A DNA stretch of 64,000 nt from BOG-908 sp965198825 (GTDB lineage Bacteria > Pseudomonadota > Alphaproteobacteria > Acetobacterales > Acetobacteraceae): the NCBI GenBank assembly GCA_965198825.1, contig CBDAQB010000003.1, positions 868,001 to 932,000 of the forward strand, given 5' to 3'. A program made the translations under genes and the position numbers. The notes below the pieces were generated by a model. The model ran no database searches and was not told the DNA's origin. It saw only the letters and a list, made by a program, of their open reading frames with translations. Of this stretch, positions 41,878 to 49,378 are shown in pieces. Each line of letters starts with the position of its first letter. Position 1 is the stretch's first letter.

Positions 41878-42280
41878 GCAGCACAATTTCCCGCCTGTGC
41901 GGCCGACGGCGATGTTCCCACAAATACACCGCCTGCCAAATCCCAAGCGCCAGATCGCCATCGTGCATCGGGATGGAAAGCTGCGTTTGTGTCAGCACGG
42001 CGCGCATATGGGCGGGCATATCGTCCGGCCCTTCCGCATCGTGCCTGTATCGCCCCGGCGCCTCGGGCGCGAGCGAAGCGAGGAAGTCCTGCAGGTCGGC
42101 GCGCACATCGGGGTCGGTGTTTTCCTGCACAACGAGCGAGGCCGAGGTGTGGCGGCACCAAACCGTGAGAAGACCGGCCGTGATGCCGCTGGCTTCGGTA
42201 AAGGCGCGTATCCGGCGGGTGATGTCGGTGAGCCCGAGGCCACGCGTCTCGACTTCCAGTGTGTCGGTAGCCTGCCGCAT
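41861..42280 (-). CDS. YjbQ/UPF0047 family protein
   Basis: 139-residue single-domain beta protein of the UPF0047 family, called secondary thiamine-phosphate synthase in some annotations. Conserved features: RGLGLTDITRRIRAFTEASG at the N-terminus, LLTVWCRHTSASLVVQENTD with the conserved Cys/His, and ALGIWQAVYLWEHRRRPHRR near the end with the metal-binding His cluster. Its ATG shares one base with the metH stop (TGATG). Role in the metH-B12 operon is unclear. Confidence 0.9.
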   Translation of the reverse strand: MRQATDTLEVETRGLGLTDITRRIRAFTEASGITAGLLTVWCRHTSASLVVQENTDPDVRADLQDFLASLAPEAPGRYRHDAEGPDDMPAHMRAVLTQTQLSIPMHDGDLALGIWQAVYLWEHRRRPHRREIVLHVLGE

Positions 42281-45200
42281 CAGACCGAGAAATACTTGGC
42301 GTGCGGGTTGAGCACGACGATGGCGCTTGTCGATTGCTCAGGATGGAGCTGCCATTCGTCCGAGAGCGACACGCCGATGCGGTCGGCCTTTAGGAGGTCG
42401 AGCAGCATGGCCTGATCCTCGATCTTCGGGCAGGCCGGATAACCAAAAGAGTAGCGTGAGCCGCGGTAGCTCTGGCTCAGCATCTTCTCGATGTCGCGGT
42501 CGTCCTCGGCGGCAAAGCCCATCTCCGCGCGTATACGCTTGTGGACGTACTCCGCCATGGCTTCGGCCATTTCGACAGAAAGGCCGTGCAGATAGAGGTA
42601 GTCCTGGTAACGGTTATCCTCGAACCAGAGGCGTGCGGTGTCGGAGGCTTTCTGGCCGACGGTGACGACTTGCAGACCGATGACGTCGCGTGCCTCGTCA
42701 TCCACGTCTCGGAAGAAATCGGCGATACATTCACCGTCTTCGCGCGGCTGGCGCGGCAGGTTGAAGCGCGCGACCTCGGTGGTGCCGTCCTGCTCGAAGA
42801 GCACGAGTTCGTTGCCCTGGCCTGCGGCTTTCCAGTAGCCGTAGATGGCCTGTGGATGCAGGATGTCGTCGGCTTCGCACAAAGTCAGCATGCGCTTCAT
42901 GATCGGGCGCAATTCCTGCTTGGCCCAGCCGAGGAAATCGTCGAGCGACTTGCCTTGTTTGCGAAAGCCCCATTGGAATTGATACAGGCTTCGTTCGTTC
43001 AGGAACGGGATGATCGCTTTCGGCGGCGCTTCCAGAACGCGTGCGCCCCAAAAGGGCGGCTCTGCAATGGCGACGTCGCTGGTCAGGCGCCGGCGTCTTG
43101 CCTGGACGGTCGCGACATCGACCGGCCGGTAGGCGGTCTGATCGGCACGGCCGAGGGCGCGCTTGGTGTTCTTCGCCTTGCCTGAGCGCTTTGCCTGCAA
43201 GGCTGAGAGATAATCGTCGAAGCCGTTGCCGGTGACCTTGTCCATCAGATGCAAGCCGTCGAACGCATCGCGCGCATAGGCGACCCGGCCGCATCCGTAG
43301 GCGAGCACGCAATCATCTTCGACGTAGTTGCGCGTGAGCGCGGCGCCGCCGAGGAGCACGGGTATTTCGAGGCCCTGCCTGGACATTTCCTCGAGGTTCT
43401 CGCGCATGATGACGGTGGATTTCACCAAAAGGCCAGACATGCCGATGGCATGGGCGCGATGCTCCTTTGCAGCATCCACCATGTCGGCGAGCTTCACCTT
43501 GATGCCGAGGTTGACGACGCGATAGCCGTTGTTGGTGAGGATGATGTCCACCAGGTTCTTGCCAATGTCGTGCACGTCGCCTTTGACAGTGGCGAGAACG
43601 ATGGTGCCTTTCTCCTGGCCCTCGACGCGCTCCATCATGGGTTCGAGATACGCAACAGCCGCCTTCATGGTCTCAGCGCTTTGCAGCACGAAAGGAAGCT
43701 GCATCTTGCCTGAGCCGAAGAGTTCGCCGACCGTCTTCATGCCGTCGAGCAGAATGGTGTTGATGATGTCGAGCGGCTTGTGCTTTTTCAGCCCCTCGTC
43801 GAGGTCTTCGCTCAGACCCTTGCGGTCGCCATCGACGATGCGGTCACGCAGTCGTCCTTCGACAGTTTCGGATTTCACGCGCTTGGTCGCTTCAGCCGCC
43901 TTGCGGTCGGCGAACATGGCAAGCAGCGCCTGGAGCGGATCGTAGTTTTCCGCACGGCGGTCGAAGATCAGATCCTCCATCACCTTAACCTCCTCCGCGG
44001 AGATCTGGTGCAGAGGGCGGATCTTGCTGACATGCACGATGGCGCCGCTCATGCCGGCGCGCACGGCGTGGTCGAGGAACACCGAGTTCAGCACGGCACG
44101 CGCAGCAGGATTGAGGCCGAAGCTGACGTTCGACAGGCCCAGGATGATCTGGATGTCGGGAAACTTCTCACGGATCAGCTTGATGCCGTCGAGCGTCCAT
44201 TCGGCGAGCTTGCGGTCGTCCTCGTTGCCAGTGGCGATAGTGAAGGTCAGCGGATCGATGAGCAGGTCGGATTGCGGAAGCCCGTGCTTCTTGCAGGCGA
44301 ATTCTACCAGGCGTTCCGCAATGCGCAGCTTGTCTTCGGCGGTCTTGGCCATGCCAGTCTCGTCGATGGTCAGCGCAATCACCGCTGCGCCGAACTTCTT
44401 CGCCAGGATGAGGCGGTCGGTGGCGGCCTGCTCGCCATCCTCGAAGTTGATCGAGTTGATGATCGGCTTGCCGCCATGCAGCTTCAGCGCGCTTTCGATC
44501 ACCGGCGTCTCTGTGCTGTCGATGACGAGGGGTGCGTTCACCGAGCTGGTGAAGCGGCGGATCACCTCGTTCATCTCTGCCATTTCAGGCCGTCCAACGA
44601 AGGCGGTGCAGACGTCGAGGCTGTTGGAACCTTCGCCGACCTGTTCGCGCGCGACGGTGACGCAGCCGTCCCAATCGCCTTTCTCCTGCAGCTCGCGCCA
44701 TTTCTTCGAACCATTGGCATTGCAGCGTTCGCCAATGGAGAAAAAGGAATTGTCCTGGCGTAGCGCCACCTGATTGTACAGGCTGGCAACCGACGGCACC
44801 CACACGGAGGTACGGTGAACCGGCGCAGGGCGGAAGCCGCCGCGCCGGCGTAGCATGGCGTCGAGCGCCACAATATGCGGTTTGTCTGTGCCGCAGCAGC
44901 CGCCGATCAGATTGAGCCCGTCTTCGGCGACGAAGCGCTCGACCCAACTTGCCATCTCCGCCGCCGCCAACGGATAGCGCGTTGCGCCATCGACCAGTTC
45001 GGGAAGGCCGGCGTTCGGTTGCACGCTGATCAGGCCAGGCCAGTTTGCCGACAGCCAGCGCACGTGCTCGGCCATTTCCTGCGGCCCGGTGGCGCAATTC
45101 AGGCCGATGAGCGGCACGTCGAGGGCGTGAATCACGGTCGCGGCCGTCGCGATGTCCGGACCCACCAGCAAGGTTCCCGTGGTCTCGACAGTCACCTGCA

Positions 45201-45765
45201 CGAAGATTGGCGTGTCGCGGCTCGCTTCGGCGCGCGCGATCTTGGCGCCGTTCACGGCGGCCTTGATCTGCAGCGTGTCCTGGCAGGTCTCGATCAGGAA
45301 GGCATCGACGCCACCGTCGATGAGGCCACGGCTTTGTTCGGCGAGGGCGGCTTCAAGCGTGTCGTAATCGACATTGCCCAGCGTCGGCAATTTCGTGCCT
45401 GGCCCGATGGCGCCGAGCACCCAGCGATGGCGGCCGTCGGCGAACTCGTCCGCGGCTTCGCGCGCATGCTGTGCAGCAAGCCTGTTGATTTCGCGGGCAC
45501 GATCGCCGAGGCCGAACTCGGCAAGGGTGATGGGAGATCCGCCGAAGGTGTTGGTCTCCACCATGTCGGCGCCCGCTTCGAAATAGCCGCGGTGCAGCTC
45601 GCGCACGATGTCGGGACGCGAAAGGTTCAGCACTTCGGTGCAGTTTTCCTGATTCCAGTAATCGCGCTCGACATCCAGATCCATCACCTGCACGCGGCTG
45701 CCTGTGCCGCCGTCGCAGAGCAGCACCTGGTCGCGCAGGGCATCGAGGAGATGGGGTCGGGTCAT
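42280..45765 (-). CDS. metH: B12-dependent methionine synthase
   Basis: Transfers the methyl group of 5-methyl-THF to homocysteine via cobalamin. 1161 residues with all modules: homocysteine/zinc domain 1-310 (GLNCATGP and IGGCCGTDKPH give the three zinc cysteines), pterin domain about 345-610 (GERCNANGSKKWRELQ, FEDGEQAATDRLI), cobalamin cap and binding domain about 640-890 with the axial-His motif KGDVHDIGKNLVDI, and a C-terminal activation domain (IADFFRDVDDEARDVIGL, AEAMAEYVHKRIRAEMGF, YRGSRYSFGYPACP). Slightly shorter than E. coli MetH (1227). It begins directly after the ArsR-methyltransferase stop. Confidence 0.98.
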   Translation of the reverse strand: MTRPHLLDALRDQVLLCDGGTGSRVQVMDLDVERDYWNQENCTEVLNLSRPDIVRELHRGYFEAGADMVETNTFGGSPITLAEFGLGDRAREINRLAAQHAREAADEFADGRHRWVLGAIGPGTKLPTLGNVDYDTLEAALAEQSRGLIDGGVDAFLIETCQDTLQIKAAVNGAKIARAEASRDTPIFVQVTVETTGTLLVGPDIATAATVIHALDVPLIGLNCATGPQEMAEHVRWLSANWPGLISVQPNAGLPELVDGATRYPLAAAEMASWVERFVAEDGLNLIGGCCGTDKPHIVALDAMLRRRGGFRPAPVHRTSVWVPSVASLYNQVALRQDNSFFSIGERCNANGSKKWRELQEKGDWDGCVTVAREQVGEGSNSLDVCTAFVGRPEMAEMNEVIRRFTSSVNAPLVIDSTETPVIESALKLHGGKPIINSINFEDGEQAATDRLILAKKFGAAVIALTIDETGMAKTAEDKLRIAERLVEFACKKHGLPQSDLLIDPLTFTIATGNEDDRKLAEWTLDGIKLIREKFPDIQIILGLSNVSFGLNPAARAVLNSVFLDHAVRAGMSGAIVHVSKIRPLHQISAEEVKVMEDLIFDRRAENYDPLQALLAMFADRKAAEATKRVKSETVEGRLRDRIVDGDRKGLSEDLDEGLKKHKPLDIINTILLDGMKTVGELFGSGKMQLPFVLQSAETMKAAVAYLEPMMERVEGQEKGTIVLATVKGDVHDIGKNLVDIILTNNGYRVVNLGIKVKLADMVDAAKEHRAHAIGMSGLLVKSTVIMRENLEEMSRQGLEIPVLLGGAALTRNYVEDDCVLAYGCGRVAYARDAFDGLHLMDKVTGNGFDDYLSALQAKRSGKAKNTKRALGRADQTAYRPVDVATVQARRRRLTSDVAIAEPPFWGARVLEAPPKAIIPFLNERSLYQFQWGFRKQGKSLDDFLGWAKQELRPIMKRMLTLCEADDILHPQAIYGYWKAAGQGNELVLFEQDGTTEVARFNLPRQPREDGECIADFFRDVDDEARDVIGLQVVTVGQKASDTARLWFEDNRYQDYLYLHGLSVEMAEAMAEYVHKRIRAEMGFAAEDDRDIEKMLSQSYRGSRYSFGYPACPKIEDQAMLLDLLKADRIGVSLSDEWQLHPEQSTSAIVVLNPHAKYFSV

Positions 45766-46731
45766 TCAGACAGCTTCCATGACGGTTTCGGCAGTGGCGG
45801 ACGCAAGCGACCGGACCGCATGTGCGGGCCAGATGCGTATGAGCAACGGCGCGGCAACGGAGATCGGCTCGTCCATCTCCAGGCCTGCGCCGGATAGCAG
45901 CGTGGTCATCTCCATCTCCGAGAAGCCGAGTGCACGATGGGCCATGCGCTCCCGGAGATCGGTGCGGCCGTGGGTTGCCAGATCGACCACGATGAGGCGG
46001 CCGCCCGGCGCAAGCACCCGTGCCGCTTCGCCGAGAGCCTGTGCGGGGTCATCGGCGTAATGCAGCACCATCTGCAGCAGCACGAGGTCGTAGGCCGCGT
46101 CTGGCAACGGCAGGGCGTACATGTCCGCCTGCCTTACCGAGCAATGCGAAAGATCCGCGCGCGCCAGGCGCACGCGCGCCAAAGCAAGCATCGACGAACT
46201 TGCATCGATGCCCAGGCCGGCCTGCACGCGGGGAGCCAGCAGTTCGAGCAGCCTGCCGGTGCCTGTGCCTATGTCCAGCAAGCGACGGATGCCACCGCCC
46301 GGCAGCACGCGCAGGAGTGCGTCCTCCACCTCCGCCGCCGGCAGATCGAGAGCGCGCATCTCGTCCCAGTCTGCGCCCTGCTTCTGGAATTTGGCCGACG
46401 CGGTCCGTGCCCGCTCGGCGAGCACGCGGCTCGCCTGGCGCTGGTCCGCCGCGAGTTGAGCGTCGTTCGCCGGCAGGCGGCGAAGTATGTCGCGGCAGAG
46501 TAGCCCCGAATCGCCTCCTGCGAGGGTGAACCATGCGTTCGCTCCCTCGCGAATACGGTCCAGCAGCCCGGCTTCGCACAGCAGTCGGAGATGCCTGGAG
46601 AGCCTGGGCTGAGACTGACCCAGAATGTCGCAGAAATCGTTCACACAATATGTGCCGCGCGACGCGAGCGACAGCAGCCGCAAGCGGGTCGGATCGGCGG
46701 CAGCGGCCAATGCGGAAAGAAGCGGTTCCAT
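45766..46731 (-). CDS. ArsR-type regulator fused to a SAM-dependent methyltransferase domain (SahR-like)
   Basis: 321 residues. Residues 1-85 are an ArsR winged helix (AAAADPTRLRLLSLASRGTY, then GQSQPRLSRHLRLLCEAGLL). Residues 145-280 are a class I methyltransferase (RRLLDIGTGTGRLLELLAPR, GIDASSSMLALARVRLARA, VLAPGGRLIVVDLA). No metal-binding Cys pair of SmtB type is seen, which fits sensing of S-adenosylhomocysteine or SAM, as reported for SahR-type regulators of methionine-cycle genes. The stop is immediately followed by metH. A palindrome sits 14 bases upstream of the start, consistent with autoregulation. Confidence 0.88.
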   Translation of the reverse strand: MEPLLSALAAAADPTRLRLLSLASRGTYCVNDFCDILGQSQPRLSRHLRLLCEAGLLDRIREGANAWFTLAGGDSGLLCRDILRRLPANDAQLAADQRQASRVLAERARTASAKFQKQGADWDEMRALDLPAAEVEDALLRVLPGGGIRRLLDIGTGTGRLLELLAPRVQAGLGIDASSSMLALARVRLARADLSHCSVRQADMYALPLPDAAYDLVLLQMVLHYADDPAQALGEAARVLAPGGRLIVVDLATHGRTDLRERMAHRALGFSEMEMTTLLSGAGLEMDEPISVAAPLLIRIWPAHAVRSLASATAETVMEAV

Positions 46732-46744
46732 CTCTTGTATGGAT

Positions 46745-46764
46745 ATATAAAGCTATCTTTATAT
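46745..46764. promoter_or_regulatory. Palindromic operator candidate for the metH operon
   Basis: ATATAAAG-CTAT-CTTTATAT: perfect 8-bp arms around a 4-base centre, in the 31-base gap between the divergent ArsR-methyltransferase gene and the small GCxCC gene. Size, AT-rich symmetry and position fit an ArsR-family dimer site regulating both directions. The ATG of the longer form of the GCxCC protein lies inside it. Confidence 0.6.
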
Positions 46765-47113
46765 GCAAGCCATGAGCCTGTTTCTCGATGCCCGCATCCC
46801 TGTCGTCTTCGTCGCCGATGAAGCGTCGGCAATGCCGGAGGACGCTCTGCTTTTGGAAGGCGACGGCCCTGTCGGCCGCAGCCTCGAAGCCCGCTTCACG
46901 GCCGATGAGGTTCACGCGGCGGGTTGCGCCTGTTGCACCGGCCGATCCAGCGCGGCCCGTGGTCTCTCAGCGCTTTACCTGGCGCGCGCCCGCAGCAGCG
47001 GCGCGCCCTTCAGGCGAGTGTCGGCCGTTGCCATCACGCCTGCAGGCAAACAGGCCGTGCTGGATGCACTGGCAAGCGACGTGCTCGCCTCGCAATGGTT
47101 CAAACCTGCGTAG
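46763..47113 (+). CDS. Small protein with a GCxCC motif, unknown function
   Basis: 116 residues (113 if the second ATG at 46772 is used; no Shine-Dalgarno is evident for either, so a leaderless transcript is possible). The sequence has an N-terminal beta strand (RIPVVFVADEA), then HAAGCACCTGRSSAARGLSA, then a strand with SAVAIT. GCxCC followed by a helix and a hydrophobic strand recalls the CobW/G3E GTPase metallochaperone motif, yet Walker A and the rest of the GTPase are missing. Divergence from the metH operon across a shared operator suggests joint regulation. No function can be assigned. Confidence 0.7.
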   Translation: MQAMSLFLDARIPVVFVADEASAMPEDALLLEGDGPVGRSLEARFTADEVHAAGCACCTGRSSAARGLSALYLARARSSGAPFRRVSAVAITPAGKQAVLDALASDVLASQWFKPA

Positions 47114-47122
47114 AAGCAGCGT

Positions 47123-47833
47123 TCAGGCAGCGACCTTGGGGCGCGTGGTCCGCTGCTCGATCAGCTTCTCGTAGGGCGCCAGTGCAATCATCCGCTGCAC
47201 AAAGATGCCGGGCGTGATGATGTGGTCGGGATCGAGCGAGCCCGCCTCCACCATCTCCTCCACCTCGACCACCGTCAGCCGCGCGGCCGTCGCCATCGGC
47301 GGATTGAAATTCCTTGCCGTCTTGCGGTAGAGGAGATTTCCCTCCGGATCGGCCTTCCAGGCATGGATGATGGCGAGATCGGCCACCAGCCCGGTCTCCA
47401 TGATGTATTCCTGGCCCTCGAAAACCCGCGACTCCTTGCCCTCGGCAATCAACGTTCCGGCGCCCGTGCGCGTGTAAAACGCCGGAATCCCGGCGCCACC
47501 GGCGCGGATGCGTTCCGCCAGAGTGCCCTGCGGATTGAACTCGATCTCCAGCTCATGCGCGAGATACTGCCGCATGAACTCCTTGTTCTCGCCGACATAG
47601 CTGCTGATCATCTTCTTGACCTGCCGGCTTTCCAGCAACAGGCCGAGACCCGCACCGTCGGTGCCGGCGTTGTTCGAAATGATGGTCAGGTCCTTCACGC
47701 CGCTGTCGTGAATGGCGCCGATCAGGACGTTTGGCACGCCGCATAACCCAAAGCCGCCCGACATGATGACCATGCCGTCCTTCAACGCTCCGGCTAGGGC
47801 GTCATGCGCGCTCTGGTAGAGTTTTGAGGACAT
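47123..47833 (-). CDS. scoA: 3-oxoacid CoA-transferase subunit A (orphan)
   Basis: Succinyl-CoA:3-ketoacid CoA-transferase alpha subunit, 236 residues. Motifs: MVIMSGGFGLCGVPNVLIGA, ISNNAGTDGAGLGLLLES, and the AGTLIAEGKESRVFEGQEYI block. The catalytic glutamate belongs to subunit B, which is usually the next gene. Here no subunit B lies downstream (the GCxCC gene converges 9 bases away) or upstream (a repeat, then DUF2076). Either B is elsewhere or the protein has another partner. The start ATG 47833 gives the canonical N-terminus. Confidence 0.9.
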   Translation of the reverse strand: MSSKLYQSAHDALAGALKDGMVIMSGGFGLCGVPNVLIGAIHDSGVKDLTIISNNAGTDGAGLGLLLESRQVKKMISSYVGENKEFMRQYLAHELEIEFNPQGTLAERIRAGGAGIPAFYTRTGAGTLIAEGKESRVFEGQEYIMETGLVADLAIIHAWKADPEGNLLYRKTARNFNPPMATAARLTVVEVEEMVEAGSLDPDHIITPGIFVQRMIALAPYEKLIEQRTTRPKVAA

Positions 47834-47861
47834 GGGTGGCTCCGCGAGAAGGAAGAAAGGT

Positions 47862-47972
47862 GTTCTTTTTTGTAAAAAAGAAGCAAAAAACTTTTCGGAC
47901 TTGGGACCGGGATCTTGGGAATGCCGAGCCTCGAGATTCGAAAGATTTTGGTTCTTTTTTACAAAAAAGAAC
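47862..47972. repeat. Family-1 repeat, full copy
   Basis: Left arm 47862-47896 (GTTC...GAAG, the one arm whose closing pair mismatches), right arm 47939-47972 (GTTC...GAAC). Flanks GAGAAGGAAGAAAGG and CCTTCCTTTCTC are complementary. It lies between DUF2076 and scoA, both on the minus strand. Confidence 0.88.
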
Positions 47973-47984
47973 AGCCTTCCTTTC

Positions 47985-48812
47985 TCAGAAGCTGCTGTCG
48001 TCCGTGCCGCCGCTGTCCCAGCCGCCACCACCCGACTCATCGGCAGCACCGCCACCGGACCAGGCATCGCCGCCACCGGAGTCGCCCGAACCCGACCACG
48101 CATCGCTGGAGGGCGCGTCTGGCGCTGACTGCCCGGCGCCTGTCCAGGGATCAGCGCCGCCGCCGCCATCCTGCGGACCGTAGTTGTTCACCGTGGTTTC
48201 GTTGATGACCTCCTCGCCACCGCCGAACCCGCCGCCACCAAAACCACCGCCGCCGAAACCTCCGCCGAACCCGCCGCCGTAATTGTGCGGTGAGAACATG
48301 CTGCTGATGGCATCGGCCGCAAGAACACCACCGGCTACGCCTGCCGCGGTGCGAAGCGCGCCGCCCAGAAAGCCGGAGCCGCCCTGCTGGAACATCCCGG
48401 GCTGGTAGCCGCCCTGCGCGTAGGTTGGCTGCGGCGGCGGCGCATATTGCGGCTGCTGCTGGTAGTTCTGCTGGCCCTGCTGGCCGCCGCCGAAGAGGCC
48501 GCCGAACAACCCGCGCGACTGCTGCGGCTGCGACTGGGCCTGCTGCTGCGCCTGGGAGAGCTGATACTCGAGCCCCTTGATGCGATTCTGCGCTTCGGTC
48601 AGCGCAGCCTCCTGAACGAACGCCATTTGCGTCAGCCGGTAGCGTGCGCCTGGCACCGCTGCCATCTGCTCGCCGATGAAGCGGTCGGCTTCCGGATCGA
48701 TGGGCGGGAGCTGTGACGTGGTGGCAGGCACGCTGCCTGAGAATGACGATGGAGCAGCGCCGCCGACCCGCGCGATGAAGCGGCCGATGATGTCGCGTTC
48801 TTCGGGTGTCAT
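47985..48812 (-). CDS. DUF2076 family protein
   Basis: 275 residues. The N-terminus MTPEERDIIGRFIARV and the following region with PEADRFIGEQMAAVPGARYR and QMAFVQEAALTEAQNRIKGL match DUF2076 as I remember it. A Gln-rich coiled segment, a Tyr/Pro/Gln-rich stretch, a hydrophobic GGALRTAAGVAGGVLAADAI segment and a long Gly/Ser/Asp-rich tail follow. Similar proteins are described as periplasmic ligand-binding-like, but no signal peptide is seen here. Function is unknown; the low-complexity tail suggests surface or scaffold behaviour. Confidence 0.82.
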   Translation of the reverse strand: MTPEERDIIGRFIARVGGAAPSSFSGSVPATTSQLPPIDPEADRFIGEQMAAVPGARYRLTQMAFVQEAALTEAQNRIKGLEYQLSQAQQQAQSQPQQSRGLFGGLFGGGQQGQQNYQQQPQYAPPPQPTYAQGGYQPGMFQQGGSGFLGGALRTAAGVAGGVLAADAISSMFSPHNYGGGFGGGFGGGGFGGGGFGGGEEVINETTVNNYGPQDGGGGADPWTGAGQSAPDAPSSDAWSGSGDSGGGDAWSGGGAADESGGGGWDSGGTDDSSF

Positions 48813-48894
48813 GTGAGGCTTCCTTGCCTGGTTCTGTTGCAGAAATTGGCGACGGCTAGGCTGGGGATCAAGTTAAACAAAGGCGAGGCGGTCC

Positions 48895-49332
48895 TTACGT
48901 CGCAGCACCCATGACGGCGTGCAGGCGCGGGAGTTCGATTGCGGGGCAGCGATCCATCACTGCAGTCAGGCCAGCCTCCTTGGCACGCGCAGCAGCCGCC
49001 TCGTCGATGACGTCCAATTGCATCCAGACGCTCTTCGCGCCGAGCCGGATCGCCTCGTCAACCACCGGCGCCACCTTGTCCGACGCCCGGAAGATGTCGA
49101 CCATGTCCAGCGGCCCGGCCGCCTCGAGATCGGCAACGACTTCCCGCCCGTGGATGGTCTGGCCCGCCAGGCCAGGATTGACCGGTGTGACGTCGTAACC
49201 GCGGGCGAGCAGGAAACCCATGACGCCGTAGGAGGCACGTGCCGGCTTGTTGCTGGCGCCCACAACGGCGATGCGCTGTGTCCTGGCCAGGAGAGCGGCA
49301 ACTTCCGAGTCGCTCAAGCCGTCGATTGTCAC
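48895..49332 (-). CDS. CoA-binding domain protein (YccU-like)
   Basis: 145-residue Rossmann-type CoA_binding_2 protein: RIAVVGASNKPARASYGVMG, YDVTPVNPGLAGQTIHGREV, VDIFRASDKVAPVVDEAIRL, and SVWMQLDVIDEAAAARAKEA, ending with the conserved DRCPAIELPR. I chose the GTG at 49332, six bases after AGGAG. An ATG at 49380 would add 16 residues and overlap the divergent glycosidase start by 2 bases. Role unknown; related proteins bind CoA or act as ligand sensors. Confidence 0.85.
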   Translation of the reverse strand: MTIDGLSDSEVAALLARTQRIAVVGASNKPARASYGVMGFLLARGYDVTPVNPGLAGQTIHGREVVADLEAAGPLDMVDIFRASDKVAPVVDEAIRLGAKSVWMQLDVIDEAAAARAKEAGLTAVMDRCPAIELPRLHAVMGAAT

Positions 49333-49378
49333 ATCCTGCTCCTGTGGTGCGGGGTCCGGGCTTGGGTTAACGGGGGCC

